Shown one piece after another: positions 7,830 to 16,574 of a DNA stretch of 35,848 nt. The notes under the pieces are model-generated. The model worked only from the letters and a program-made list of their open reading frames with translations. It was not told where the DNA came from and ran no database searches. Where the stretch lies: the NCBI GenBank assembly GCA_002280875.1, contig NCEV01000056.1:1-35848 (forward strand), written 5' to 3'. The translations under genes were made by a program, and so were the position numbers. Each line of letters opens with the position of its first letter. Position 1 is the first letter of the stretch. This DNA is from Caulobacter sp. 32-67-35. Lineage in GTDB: Bacteria > Pseudomonadota > Alphaproteobacteria > Caulobacterales > Caulobacteraceae.

Positions 7830-8393
7830 ATGGCCAAGACCGTCTATCAGCGCAACCAGAAGGTCTGGGTCGAGAGCGTCGGCGCCTGGGCGACGATCGA
7901 GCGCATCGTGCCCATCTGGGCCAAGGGCTTCGATGAGCCCGTACGCGTCACCTATGACGTCGGCCTGGGTCGCGAATTCCACGCCCATGAGCTGAAGCCC
8001 GAGGAAAAGGTCGACGCCGAGGGGGCTGGCATGGTCGCCAACTGGCGGGTGCTGCGGGCCCGAAACAAGTGGCAACAGGAAAGCGACTGCCCGCACCACC
8101 CCTATCCCGGCACCTATCCGGTGGTGGTCACCGATCCCAATGACTGGGGCGGCTGGCGCACGCCGGGGGCGGAATATGATCGCGACCCGCGCAAGATCGA
8201 ATACCAGGCCCGGCTGATCTCCAGCGCGCCGCGTTTGCACGCCATCGCCCGGCAAATTCTGGAGCTGGTCGCCGACCATCCCGAAGATGCGCCGCCCGCC
8301 CTCGCCGCCCTCGCCCAGCAGGCGTCGGCGATCGAGCGCTATCTGCATGAGGTTCCGGCAGCCGAAAGCGCGACGGGTCGGGTCGAAGGCTAA
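7830..8393 (+). CDS. Conserved hypothetical protein, 187 residues
   Basis: The start is ATG at 7830, preceded by AAGGGG, rather than the far upstream start allowed by the open frame, which would run through the dehydrogenase gene on the other strand. The protein starts MAKTVYQRNQKVWVESVGAW and has a short beta-rich N-terminal part resembling an SH3-like or KOW-like barrel (VWVESVGAWATIERIVPIW, then VRVTYDVGLGREFHAHEL). A middle segment with NWRVLRARNKW and Trp/Pro-rich text (DPNDWGGWRTPG) follows, and then two helices (residues ~125-175). No signal peptide or membrane segment is seen, so it should be cytoplasmic. I recognise no family. The ends are clean and the codon use matches its neighbours. 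Confidence 0.8.
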   Translation: MAKTVYQRNQKVWVESVGAWATIERIVPIWAKGFDEPVRVTYDVGLGREFHAHELKPEEKVDAEGAGMVANWRVLRARNKWQQESDCPHHPYPGTYPVVVTDPNDWGGWRTPGAEYDRDPRKIEYQARLISSAPRLHAIARQILELVADHPEDAPPALAALAQQASAIERYLHEVPAAESATGRVEG

Positions 8394-8448
8394 CGCCCCA
8401 TGACAGGCGGGCGCGGTTCGGCTGATCAGGAATGACCAGAACCCGGGT

Positions 8449-8501
8449 CGGACGGCATCAGGCTCGACACTGATGCCGTCCGGCCTCGCCCGGGGCGAGG
8501 C
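8449..8501. terminator. Two adjacent stem-loops between convergent genes
   Basis: The first is a perfect 12-base stem CGGACGGCATCA / TGATGCCGTCCG with a 10-base loop (8449-8482). It is followed directly by GCCTCGCC / GGCGAGGC with a 3-base loop (8483-8501). They sit between the convergent gene ends at 8393 and 8597, so a two-way transcription stop is the simplest reading. Neither has a good U-tract. Confidence 0.55.
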
Positions 8502-8541
8502 AAACGACGCTCCGGCCTCAACCGCCGGCGCTCCGGGCACA

Positions 8542-8582
8542 GTTTCCGCAGCCCGCGCCGGGACGGCGCGACGCTGCGAAAC
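8542..8582. repeat. Long interrupted inverted repeat next to the ompW stop
   Basis: The arms GTTTC-CGCAGC and GCTGCG-AAAC, with inner arms CGCGCC / GGCGCG, form a bulged hairpin 15 bases from the ompW stop. It is probably part of the ompW terminator or an mRNA 3'-end stabiliser. Confidence 0.5.
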
Positions 8583-8596
8583 GTCTCAGGTGGGCG

Positions 8597-9250
8597 TTAG
8601 AACCGATAACCGACGCCGACCGAAGCCACGATGGGGTCCAGCTTGACCTTCGACTTCAGCGCGCCGCCATTGATCGAGGCGTCGGTCTCGAACCACACCT
8701 TCTTGACGTCGATGTTCAGATTGTAGCGCGCGTTCAGCGGCACGTCAGCGCCGACCTGCAGGGCGTAACCGAAGCCGTCATCCAGCTTCACCTTGAAGCC
8801 GTTCTTGTCCTTGCTGCTGTAGAACAGCATGTAGTTCAGGCCCGCGCCGACATAGGGGCTGAACTTGGCGGCCGGGAACGGGTGATACTGAAGCGACACG
8901 ACGGGCGGCAGGACCCAGGTCTTGTGAACCTCGATGTCGGTCCCGGGCCCGACGGCCTTGACGGTGTGCTGGGTGGTGCCGGCGATAACCTCGACGGCGA
9001 GCTTGTCGCTCAGGAAATAGGACAGGCCGATGGTCGGCTTGATGTCGTCATTGACGTCGGCCTTCAGGCCCGAGGCGACGCCCGCAGCGGTGACAATCGA
9101 ATTGCCGGCGTCAGGCGCTACATCGGTGACGCGGACGTTCAGAACCAGATCGCCCTTGGCCTTGGGCTTGACGGCCTCTTGGGCTTGAACGGCGGAAACG
9201 GCCAGAAGGCTGGCGGCGCAAGTCAGAGCCAGGCGGGTCGCGATGGTCAT
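8597..9250 (-). CDS. ompW: OmpW family outer membrane beta-barrel protein
   Basis: The 217-residue precursor has a signal peptide ending near residue 23 (LLAVSAVQAQ), followed by the OmpW plan of eight beta-strands. Recognisable segments are GDLVLNVRVTDVAPD (first strand after a short plug), IKPTIGLSYFLSDKLAVEVIAG, WVLPPVVSLQYHPFP, FSPYVGAGLNYMLFYSS, a long loop, and NLNIDVKKVWFETDA. The chain ends in a Phe (VGVGYRF), the C-terminal signal for Bam-mediated insertion. OmpW forms a narrow hydrophobic channel for small nonpolar molecules and is induced by low oxygen in many proteobacteria. Consistent with that, an FNR/FixK-like site lies upstream. The SD GGGGA precedes the ATG at 9250. It is transcribed divergently from pepN. 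Confidence 0.93.
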   Translation of the reverse strand: MTIATRLALTCAASLLAVSAVQAQEAVKPKAKGDLVLNVRVTDVAPDAGNSIVTAAGVASGLKADVNDDIKPTIGLSYFLSDKLAVEVIAGTTQHTVKAVGPGTDIEVHKTWVLPPVVSLQYHPFPAAKFSPYVGAGLNYMLFYSSKDKNGFKVKLDDGFGYALQVGADVPLNARYNLNIDVKKVWFETDASINGGALKSKVKLDPIVASVGVGYRF

Positions 9251-9272
9251 CTTTTATCCCCATATTTCGAAC

Positions 9273-9296
9273 CGGGCGCTGCATTTGGGGCGCCCG
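9273..9296 (-). promoter_or_regulatory. Stem-loop in the ompW 5' leader
   Basis: A 7-base stem (CGGGCGC / GCGCCCG) with a 10-base loop lies 23 bases upstream of the ompW start. If the FixK-like site centres at -41.5, transcription would begin at about 9296, which puts this hairpin at the very 5' end of the mRNA. That position is typical of stabilising leaders. The start site is inferred. Confidence 0.45.
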
Positions 9297-9330
9297 AAAG
9301 GGGAATTGCGCCCGGTTGAGCGCGCTTTCT

Positions 9331-9344
9331 TTGATCCGGAACAA
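9331..9344. promoter_or_regulatory. FNR/FixK-like box for ompW
   Basis: TTGATCCGGAACAA matches TTGAY-N4-RTCAA in nine of ten informative bases (AACAA for ATCAA). It lies 81-94 bases upstream of ompW, a gene known to be under FNR/FixK control in related bacteria. Confidence 0.5.
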
Positions 9345-9430
9345 GTCCACACAAAAAATATGGCCTTTAGCCCGGACCTTATTACTTAAGGGCTCTCGCG
9401 CAGGCCGCCCGGGCCCTCTAGATTGCCCTC

Positions 9431-12037
9431 ATGCCCACAGAAACACCCCAGGCCATCCGGCTCGCCGACTATCGCCCCTTCCCGTTCGAGATCGAGGAGA
9501 CCGAGCTCCTTTTCAAGCTGGAGCCCGAAGCCACGCGGGTCTTGGCCACGCTCAAGGTCAGGCGAACGGGCGATGCCGGCGAGCCGCTGGTCCTCAACGG
9601 CGAGCGGCTGAAACTGATCTCGGCGGCGATCGACGGGCGCGCCCTGAGCGCGGCGGATTACAGGCTGGACGCCGAGTTCCTGACCCTGGCCGATGTGCCC
9701 GACGTGTTCGTCCTGACCACCGAGGTCGAGATCAATCCGGCTGCCAACAAGGCGCTGATGGGTCTCTACATGTCAGGCGGTCGCTTCTGCACCCAGTGCG
9801 AAGCCGAGGGCTTCCGCACAATCACCTACTTCCCCGATCGTCCGGACGTGCTGAGCCGCTACACCGTGCGGATCGAGGCCGACGAGGCGTTCAGCTATCT
9901 GCTGAGCAACGGCAATCTGTGGGAAGGCGGCGAACTTGACGCCGCCGATGGTAAGGGGGGCCGCCACTACGCCATCTGGAACGACCCTTTCCCCAAGCCG
10001 GCCTACCTCTTCGCGCTGGTCGCGGGCGAGCTGGACGTGCTGCAGGACAGCTTCGTCACCATGAGCGGGCGGACCATCGACCTGAGGGTCTATGTCGATC
10101 CCGGCCAGGCCGCGCGCGGCGCCTATGCCATGGACGCCCTGAAACGCGCCATGAAGTGGGACGAGGACGCCTTCGGTCGCGAATACGACCTGGACCTGTT
10201 CATGATCGTGGCTGTGCGCGATTTCAATTTCGGGGCCATGGAGAACAAGGGGCTGAACATCTTCAACAGCTCCCTGCTGCTGGCCGATCCCGAGACCGCC
10301 ACCGACGCCGACTACGAGCGCATCGAGGCGGTCGTGGCCCACGAATACTTCCACAACTGGACCGGCAACCGCATCACCTGCCGCGACTGGTTCCAGCTGT
10401 GCCTGAAGGAAGGCTTTACGGTCTTCCGCGACCAGGGCTTTTCCGCCGACCAGCGCGGCGCGGCCGTGCAGCGGATCAAGGACGTGAAAGCCCTGCGCGC
10501 CCGCCAGTTCGCAGAAGATGCGGGCCCGCTGGCCCACCCGGTGCGACCGTCCAGCTATATGAAGATCGACAACTTCTACACCGCGACTATCTACGAAAAG
10601 GGCGCGGAGATCATCCGCATGCTCAAGACCCTGCTGGGCGCCGACGCGTTCCGGAAGGGTAGCGACCTCTATTTCGAGCGCCATGACGGCCAGGCCACCA
10701 CGGTCGAGGCCTTCATCGCCTGCTTCGCCGACGCGTCAGGCCGAGACCTGACCGATTTCTTCGCCTGGTACGAGCAGGCTGGTACGCCGTCGGTGTCGCT
10801 GGTCAGCGCGTATGACGAGGACGCCAGGGCGCTGGAGATCACCCTCAGCCAGTTCACCGCGCCCACGCCCGGCCAGCCGACCAAGAAGCCCCTACCCGTC
10901 CCGGTGACCATCGGTCTGCTCGACGCCGAGGGAGCCCCCCTTCGTGAGAGCGAGGTCGTGATCCTGGACGATGCAACCAAGACCCTGCGATGGGAGGGCG
11001 TCGCTTCCCTGCCGGTGATCTCGGCCCTGCGCGGCTTTTCCGCTCCGGTGAACCTGACCACTGACGCCCGGCCGGTCGATCGCTACGTGCTGTTCGCCGC
11101 CGACCCGGACCTCTTCAACCGCTGGGAAGCTGGCCAGACCCTGGCTCGCGAGCTGATCCTAGCCCGCGCGGGCGGCGCCGCCGACGAGGTTGGCGAGGAG
11201 CGCTATGCCGACGCGCTGGGTCGCGCCTTACTGGACCCGGTTTCGGAGCCAGCCTTCAAGGCCCTGTTGCTGGCCTTGCCCAGCGAGCCGGACCTGTCCC
11301 TAGCCATGGAGCCGGCCGATCCTGCGGCCATCCACGCAGCCCGTAACGCCCTGCGCAACCGCATCGCCGTGCATCTGGGCGATCTGCTGCGTCGCCTGCA
11401 TGGCGACCTGCAGACGGCTGGCGAGTTCTCGGCCGACGCCGAGGCTGCCGGCAAGCGAGCCTTGCGCAACGGCTGCGCCGACCTGCTGGCGGCCGATCCG
11501 CACGCGATCAATGTCGAGCGCATCACCGGCCACTTCGAAGCGGCCGCCAACATGACTGACGCCATGGGCGCGCTCTGGGCCCTGGTGCAGGTCGGCGGCG
11601 AGGCCCGCGACAAGGCCCTGGCCGCCTTCCACGCCAGGTGGAAGGACGAGCCGCTGGTGCTGGACAAATGGTTCGCCGTCCAGGCGCGCGATCCGTCGCC
11701 TGACGTGCTGGACCGCATCGTCGCCCTGACCCAGCACGCCGATTTTGACGCGACAAACCCCAACCGTTTCCGGGCCCTGGTCTCGACCTTTGCCAACTTC
11801 AACCCATCGCGGTTCCACGATCCCAGCGGCGCGGGCTATCGCTTCCTGGCCGAGAAGATCCTGGCCGTGGACGCCTACAACCCGATGACGGCGGCGCGTC
11901 TGGTCGAAGCTCTGGGCGGCTGGCGGCGCTATGCCGATGTGTTGGGGTCCCAGATGCGCGAGGCTCTCAAGGCCATCGCCGCCCATCCGGGCCTGTCCAA
12001 GAACGTGCTCGAGCTCGCGACCAAGGCGCTGGGCTGA
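9431..12037 (+). CDS. pepN: Aminopeptidase N (M1 zinc metallopeptidase)
   Basis: The 868-residue protein matches the length and layout of bacterial PepN. It has an N-terminal beta-saddle, then the thermolysin-like domain with the exopeptidase motif GAMEN at 268-272. The zinc site is HEYFH at 304-308, with the third ligand E327 in LKEGFT, exactly 18 residues after the second His. The NFYTATIYEKGAEI segment carries the catalytic Tyr region. A beta-sandwich and a long helical C-domain complete it. There is no signal peptide, so it acts in the cytoplasm and removes N-terminal residues from peptides in the last steps of protein turnover. The ATG at 9431 is clear and the gene is divergent from ompW. 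A stem-loop follows the stop, before the PleC-type kinase. Confidence 0.97.
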   Translation: MPTETPQAIRLADYRPFPFEIEETELLFKLEPEATRVLATLKVRRTGDAGEPLVLNGERLKLISAAIDGRALSAADYRLDAEFLTLADVPDVFVLTTEVEINPAANKALMGLYMSGGRFCTQCEAEGFRTITYFPDRPDVLSRYTVRIEADEAFSYLLSNGNLWEGGELDAADGKGGRHYAIWNDPFPKPAYLFALVAGELDVLQDSFVTMSGRTIDLRVYVDPGQAARGAYAMDALKRAMKWDEDAFGREYDLDLFMIVAVRDFNFGAMENKGLNIFNSSLLLADPETATDADYERIEAVVAHEYFHNWTGNRITCRDWFQLCLKEGFTVFRDQGFSADQRGAAVQRIKDVKALRARQFAEDAGPLAHPVRPSSYMKIDNFYTATIYEKGAEIIRMLKTLLGADAFRKGSDLYFERHDGQATTVEAFIACFADASGRDLTDFFAWYEQAGTPSVSLVSAYDEDARALEITLSQFTAPTPGQPTKKPLPVPVTIGLLDAEGAPLRESEVVILDDATKTLRWEGVASLPVISALRGFSAPVNLTTDARPVDRYVLFAADPDLFNRWEAGQTLARELILARAGGAADEVGEERYADALGRALLDPVSEPAFKALLLALPSEPDLSLAMEPADPAAIHAARNALRNRIAVHLGDLLRRLHGDLQTAGEFSADAEAAGKRALRNGCADLLAADPHAINVERITGHFEAAANMTDAMGALWALVQVGGEARDKALAAFHARWKDEPLVLDKWFAVQARDPSPDVLDRIVALTQHADFDATNPNRFRALVSTFANFNPSRFHDPSGAGYRFLAEKILAVDAYNPMTAARLVEALGGWRRYADVLGSQMREALKAIAAHPGLSKNVLELATKALG

Positions 12038-12090
12038 CACTTGGCGTCTCCAGTCGCCTACGGATCAATTGCGACCAATAGGCTCATCTC

Positions 12091-12119
12091 CCGTCAAATC
12101 GGCCGTTCGGCCGTGACGG
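12091..12119 (+). terminator. Stem-loop after pepN
   Basis: The outer stem is CCGTCA / TGACGG and the inner one CGGCCG / CGGCCG, with a 3-base bulge, 54 bases past the pepN stop. There is no U-tract. Two GANTC sites follow, at 12139-12143 and 12161-12165, in the leader of the kinase gene. Confidence 0.5.
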
Positions 12120-12195
12120 GGACCTTGGGCGTGCGTTAGATTCACCCTGTGTGGCGAAGTGACTCGCCAGGGATGACGCGGGGAGCTGCGGGCGC

Positions 12196-14559
12196 TTGAG
12201 AATTGGGGATGCAAGACCCGGAAGACCGGCGGAAGCCGGACCTTCCGCGGCAGGCGTCGTGCGGTCGATCACCGCGCGATCGCCGTCGCAGGTCTATATC
12301 CGCGTCGCCATTCTCGCCGCCCTGCTTCTGCTGGCGGTCTATACAGCCTTCGGGGTCAAGCGCCTGCAACGCGAGGCGGAAATGGCCCCGGGGGGCGCGC
12401 CGCTCGCCGCCGAGGCCAGCCTGGTGGCCAGTCGTATCGAAGCCAATCTGGCCGCCCAGCGCGCCGGCCTGTCGGCGGCTTCCGATATCCTCCAGCGCGA
12501 CCCGGCCGACACCATGGACGCCGCCGAGATCGCCCTGCGCGCCAGTGGCGGCGAAGCCGTGGCCGTCGCCGTCGCCGGCCCCGCTGGTGTCCAGGCCGTC
12601 GCCGGGCGCGATGACGGCGCCGACTGGAAGGCCGCCGCGCGCGCCGCCGCCGCTTCGGGTCGCTCGACCTGGACCGGTACAGCCGGGGAAACCGGCCGCC
12701 TCTATGTGGCCGCTGTCGCCCCGGCCTCGACCGGTCGCAATTTCATCATCGCCAGTGGGGATCCGGCCCGTCTGCTCAGCGATCCAGGCAAGGGCGGGGC
12801 CCGCGCGATCGCCCTGCCCGACGGTCGACTGCTGGCGGCCCAGGGCCGATCGGTACAGGGCCTGCCCACCTTCCGCGAGGCCTTCGCCCTGTCGATGGAA
12901 GATGTCGGCGGCCAAAGCGCCGCCCTGCGTGGTCAGGCCGCCAACGGCGCCCTGCTGGACGTGGCGGTGCAGCCCCTGGCCGAGGGCGCACTGCTGGCCG
13001 TCGCGGGCTCGCCGTCGCGCAACGTCGCCAATATGGACCGTCAGGTCATGGAGGGCGCCTTCAACCTGCTGGCGCCCCTGGCCGTCGGCATCGCCCTGGC
13101 GCTGATGCTGATGATGCAGAGCCGCAAGGTCGAGGTCGCCCACCGCGAATTCGTCGACAGCGAGCAGCGTTTCCGGCTCGCCGTCGAAGCCGCCCGCTGC
13201 GGCATCTGGGAATGGGACCTGCGCGGCGACCAGGTGTTCCTGTCTGACGTCACCGGCGTGATGTTCGGCTGGGGCGGCGGCGGCATCGTCTCGGGCCAGG
13301 AGATGCTGGACCGCATCTCGATCGATCACCGTGAGCGCGTGCGCCAGGCCCTGGCCAACGCCGCCATGTACGGCGCCTTCGACGTCTCTTTCCGCGTACC
13401 CGCCACCCAGCAGGGCGGGCGCTCGATCTGGGTCGACGCCCGGGGCCAGGGTTTCGGCAAGCCCGGCGAGGACGGCTATGTCCGGATCATCGGCGTCGCC
13501 CTGGACGTCACCGAGGAACGCCTGGCCCAGGCCCGCGCCCAGGCCGCCGAGAACCGTCTGCGCGACGCCATCGAGAGCGTGTCGGAAGCCTTCGTCCTGT
13601 GGGACCGCCAGGGGCGGCTGCTGATGTGCAACCGCAACTATCGTAGCGTCTTCAACCTTGAGCCCAAGCTGCTGAAGCCGGGCGCGCCGCGCGCCGAGGT
13701 CAACCGCTTCGCGGCCCTGGCCATCAAGCAGGACCATCCCGCCCCCGACGGCGCCAAGGGCGTGCGCGAGGCCGAGCTGATGGATGGTCGCTGGATTCAG
13801 ATCAGCGAGCGCCGCACGGCCGAAGGCGGCCTGGTCATGACCGCTGCCGACATCACCGCCATCAAGAACCAGGAAGAAGCCCGCCGCCTCAACGAAGAAC
13901 AGCTTCAGAACGCCGTCGCCGGCCTGGAGCGCAGCCAGGAGCAACTGGCCGAGCTGGCCCGCAAGTACGAGATGGAGAAGGTCAAGGCCGAGGGCGCCAA
14001 CAAGGCCAAGAGCGAGTTCCTGGCCAATATGAGCCACGAACTGCGCACCCCGCTGAACGCCATCAACGGCTTCTCCGAGATCATGATGAACGAGATGTTC
14101 GGACAGCTCGGCGACCAGCGCTACAAGGGCTACAGTCAGGACATCCACAATTCCGGCCAGCACCTGCTGGCCCTGATCAACGACATCCTCGACATGTCGA
14201 AGATCGAGGCCGGCAAGATGAACCTGAAGTTCGAGCCGCTGAACCTGGAAGACGTCGCCGAGGACGCCGTGCGACTGGTGCGCAACCGCGCCGAAGCCGC
14301 CGGCCTGAAGCTGGTGATCGACTTCCCGCAGCTACCCGAGATCGAGGCCGACTATCGGGCGGTCAAGCAGGTGCTGCTGAACCTGCTGTCCAACGCCATC
14401 AAGTTCACGCCCCGGGCCGGCAGCGTCACGATCCGCGCCGAGGTGCGCCGTGATCCGCTGGGCGAGCGGGTGCGGGTCTCGGTGCAGGACACCGGCATCG
14501 GCATCGCCAAGGACGATCTGGCGCGCCTGGCGCGGGCCCGAGACTTCGCCGCCGCCTGA
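12196..14559 (+). CDS. pleC: PleC-type sensor histidine kinase, truncated inside the ATPase domain
   Basis: The 787-residue frame has two membrane segments (~34-52 and ~289-307) around a periplasmic domain, then two PAS domains (~325-445 and ~455-560) and a coiled coil (~575-605). The DHp domain has the phospho-acceptor His614 in [20 protein letters not shown]. The ATPase domain has its N box (LLSNAIKF, ~730) and G1 box (DTGIGI, 765-770). It then ends after LARLAR with seven unrelated residues (ARDFAAA). About 55-60 C-terminal residues with the F box and G2 box (GTGLGL) of a normal PleC are absent. PleC is the main DivK/PleD phosphatase at the flagellated pole in Caulobacter. Kinase activity should be lost here. 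The start may be TTG 12196 or GTG 12259. The name rests on the close DHp text and on the pepN neighbour, both recalled from memory. Confidence 0.82.
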   Translation: MRIGDARPGRPAEAGPSAAGVVRSITARSPSQVYIRVAILAALLLLAVYTAFGVKRLQREAEMAPGGAPLAAEASLVASRIEANLAAQRAGLSAASDILQRDPADTMDAAEIALRASGGEAVAVAVAGPAGVQAVAGRDDGADWKAAARAAAASGRSTWTGTAGETGRLYVAAVAPASTGRNFIIASGDPARLLSDPGKGGARAIALPDGRLLAAQGRSVQGLPTFREAFALSMEDVGGQSAALRGQAANGALLDVAVQPLAEGALLAVAGSPSRNVANMDRQVMEGAFNLLAPLAVGIALALMLMMQSRKVEVAHREFVDSEQRFRLAVEAARCGIWEWDLRGDQVFLSDVTGVMFGWGGGGIVSGQEMLDRISIDHRERVRQALANAAMYGAFDVSFRVPATQQGGRSIWVDARGQGFGKPGEDGYVRIIGVALDVTEERLAQARAQAAENRLRDAIESVSEAFVLWDRQGRLLMCNRNYRSVFNLEPKLLKPGAPRAEVNRFAALAIKQDHPAPDGAKGVREAELMDGRWIQISERRTAEGGLVMTAADITAIKNQEEARRLNEEQLQNAVAGLERSQEQLAELARKYEMEKVKAEGANKAKSEFLANMSHELRTPLNAINGFSEIMMNEMFGQLGDQRYKGYSQDIHNSGQHLLALINDILDMSKIEAGKMNLKFEPLNLEDVAEDAVRLVRNRAEAAGLKLVIDFPQLPEIEADYRAVKQVLLNLLSNAIKFTPRAGSVTIRAEVRRDPLGERVRVSVQDTGIGIAKDDLARLARARDFAAA

Positions 14560-14707
14560 TCGTCTTCTCAAGTCGAGACGGATCATTACTTCCCGTTCAC
14601 AGACTTAATTCGGCGTCATGAAGTGCTCGTAACGGGCATTCAGAGTATGCCGGGTCTACACCCTCGCTCAATCCACGCGCCTGGCGCAGATCGAGGGAGT
14701 TACGCAC

Positions 14708-15067
14708 ATGACCAAGTTCATCAACCGTCTGGCCGCTGTGGCCGCCCTGGCCCTGGCCGCCACGCCGATCATCGGCCTGACCGCGGCCCACGCGGCCGAA
14801 CCGCCCCGGATCCAGGTGGGCGACCTCACGCTGGCCAACCCCGACGACGCCGCCGAGTTCGTCCGCCGCACCCGCGTGGCCGCCGACAAGGTCTGCGCCG
14901 CCCGCGCCACGACCGAGAAGCTTCGCGGTCTGTCGTTTCGCGCCTGCTATCAGGACTTCAACGCTGACGTCCGCTCCGAACTGAGCCGCGAGCAGATCAC
15001 CGACCTTCGCGCCGCGCGCCGCGCCAAGCCTGCGGCTTTCGCCACCCTTTCGCTCGGCCTGTTCTAG
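14708..15067 (+). CDS. UrcA family protein
   Basis: This is a 119-residue exported protein. A signal peptide (LAAVAALALAATPIIGLTAAHA) is followed by the UrcA-family text: IQVGDLTLANPDDAAEFVRR, then a helical part with CAA and ACYQDFNADV, whose two Cys could form a disulfide. UrcA proteins are small periplasmic proteins of unknown function that are abundant in Caulobacterales and Sphingomonadales. The ATG at 14708 has GAGGGAG eight bases before it. The gene stands alone on the plus strand, 148 bases after the truncated kinase and convergent with the NUDIX gene. Confidence 0.85.
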   Translation: MTKFINRLAAVAALALAATPIIGLTAAHAAEPPRIQVGDLTLANPDDAAEFVRRTRVAADKVCAARATTEKLRGLSFRACYQDFNADVRSELSREQITDLRAARRAKPAAFATLSLGLF

Positions 15068-15076
15068 CGCGACTGT

Positions 15077-15523
15077 CTAGCCCCGCCGCATCCACGCAGC
15101 GACGGCCCAGGCATGGGCGTCGTGGCGCAAGGCGACCACCGCATCGCGGGGATCCAGCCAGGCCAGCTCGTGGTCATCCTCGACCTTGAGACCGGCCTTC
15201 AGTTCGACCATGCGCGCCGTATGGACGCCGCCGAAGTTCCTGACGGGCTGGCCGTCGGACTTCAGGAAGAACTGCGAGACCTCGGCCACCAGATCGTCGA
15301 CCTCGACGACCAGACCGGTCTCTTCGCCGAACTCCCGGACCACAGCCTGGGGTTCGGTTTCACCCGGGTCAACCGCGCCGCCCGGCAGATCGAAATACGG
15401 CGGCTTGCCAGGCTTGGTGACGCGCACGACAGCAATCTCGCCGATGGCGTTCTCGACGATGCCAAAGGCCGCCGCGCGGTCCAGATAGCTTAGCCCGGGC
15501 GCCGGATGACCGAACGCGAGCAA
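15077..15523 (-). CDS. NUDIX hydrolase
   Basis: The product is a small NUDIX pyrophosphohydrolase of 148 residues. The NUDIX box G-x5-E-x7-REUxEExGU is complete: GAVDPGE, then TEPQAVV, then REFGEETGLV, giving the Mg-binding glutamates. The start is taken as TTG at 15523, because no ATG or GTG is available before the conserved domain in this frame. The TTG sits four bases after the stop of the S1/P1 nuclease gene, with AAGGA in place as an SD. The longer frame allowed by the sequence would overlap the nuclease gene deeply. The substrate (a nucleoside diphosphate linked to X) cannot be predicted. It is the last gene of a GST / nuclease / NUDIX operon. Confidence 0.86.
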   Translation of the reverse strand: MLAFGHPAPGLSYLDRAAAFGIVENAIGEIAVVRVTKPGKPPYFDLPGGAVDPGETEPQAVVREFGEETGLVVEVDDLVAEVSQFFLKSDGQPVRNFGGVHTARMVELKAGLKVEDDHELAWLDPRDAVVALRHDAHAWAVAAWMRRG

Positions 15524-15527
15524 GCCG

Positions 15528-16559
15528 TCAGTCCTTGCCGTAAAGGTCGAGCCACGGATCGGCCTTGCCGCTTTCGACGTCGGCGACGCTGATCTCCGGA
15601 CGGTAGCCGATCTTGCCATTGGCGCTCTCCCGCCAGGCGTCGGTCACCAGATCGCGCAGCGCGGCGGCGCCGGCCGCCAGGCGGGCCTGAACGAAGGCCT
15701 TGGCGCGCGGATCGGTATCGACCATGCCCCCCGACTTCTCCAGCGCATACAGCGGCTCGGTCAGTTTCCAGGTGGTGGTCAGATAGCCGACCACGCGCGT
15801 CTCGATCGAGCAGGCGCAGTCCGTATAGGCCGGCATCAGCGCCTTGACCTGGGCCTCGTCGCCCACCGCCTTGGCCAACGGGCCTTCGAAGCTGGAGTGG
15901 ATGGCGCGCGAGTTGGTGTAGCCATTGGGATTGGGATAGTCGCCCCAGCCATTGTAGTGCACCGACAGATGCAGCGGCTGGCTGGCGTCGCCTACATAGT
16001 GGGCCCAGACGCCCAGATCGCGCAGCAGCAGGTCCTCGCGGCGCTTCAGGTCGGCGGCGTAATAGGCTTTCCGGACCGGATCGGTCGCCGACTTTTCGGC
16101 CGCCACCAGGATGCGCCAGTAGGTGAAGTCCTTCACCAGCTGCTGGTAGCCGTCGATCATCGCATAGGGCAGATAGCCGGCCTTCCAGCTGTCCATGCCG
16201 ACGGCGCGCAGGGCGGTCTCGTAGTCGGCGCGGGTGGGCGGCAGGGTCGCAACCGTGAACATCGGCCCCCCGAACATCCGCCCTTCGTCATCGACATCCA
16301 GGAAGTGGGCCGAGTCGCGGTCGTGATCGTGGATCTTGCCCGAGCCCTTGGAGCGATCCAGTTCACGCGCATACTCGCCGATCGTGGCGATGGCGGCCGG
16401 CGTGCGCACAAAGGCCGGCACGTCCAAGGGCAGGCTCTGGGCCCCCAGCACGCCGATCAGGCGGTGTCCTGACGCGCCCCATGCCAGAGCAGAATTGGCG
16501 GGCGCGGCGAGAGCCGCCGCGAGGGCAAGAACCGTGAGGCTGGACGACAGGCGCGACAT
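15528..16559 (-). CDS. Secreted S1/P1-type zinc nuclease
   Basis: The 343-residue precursor has a signal peptide cleaved after ANSALA, which leaves Trp27 as the mature N-terminus. In S1/P1 nucleases that Trp is a zinc ligand through its free amino group and carbonyl. Other ligands are visible: WGASGH (His32), HDHDRDSAHFLD, and HYVGDASQPLHLSVHYN, the helical HxxxD motif region. These enzymes hold three zincs and degrade single-stranded DNA or RNA to 5' mononucleotides outside the cytoplasm, mainly to recover phosphate and nucleosides. The length fits the family. The gene lies between a GST gene (15 bases upstream) and a NUDIX gene (4 bases downstream), probably one transcript. Confidence 0.9.
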   Translation of the reverse strand: MSRLSSSLTVLALAAALAAPANSALAWGASGHRLIGVLGAQSLPLDVPAFVRTPAAIATIGEYARELDRSKGSGKIHDHDRDSAHFLDVDDEGRMFGGPMFTVATLPPTRADYETALRAVGMDSWKAGYLPYAMIDGYQQLVKDFTYWRILVAAEKSATDPVRKAYYAADLKRREDLLLRDLGVWAHYVGDASQPLHLSVHYNGWGDYPNPNGYTNSRAIHSSFEGPLAKAVGDEAQVKALMPAYTDCACSIETRVVGYLTTTWKLTEPLYALEKSGGMVDTDPRAKAFVQARLAAGAAALRDLVTDAWRESANGKIGYRPEISVADVESGKADPWLDLYGKD

Positions 16560-16574
16560 GGAAGCTCCGCGAAA

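Noticed and set aside
12142-14163. Long antisense open frame (673 codons) across the PleC-type kinase gene
   Set aside because: It is a GC-rich shadow: low-complexity Gly/Ala/Gln/His text, no domain, and the sense strand codes for a clear kinase.
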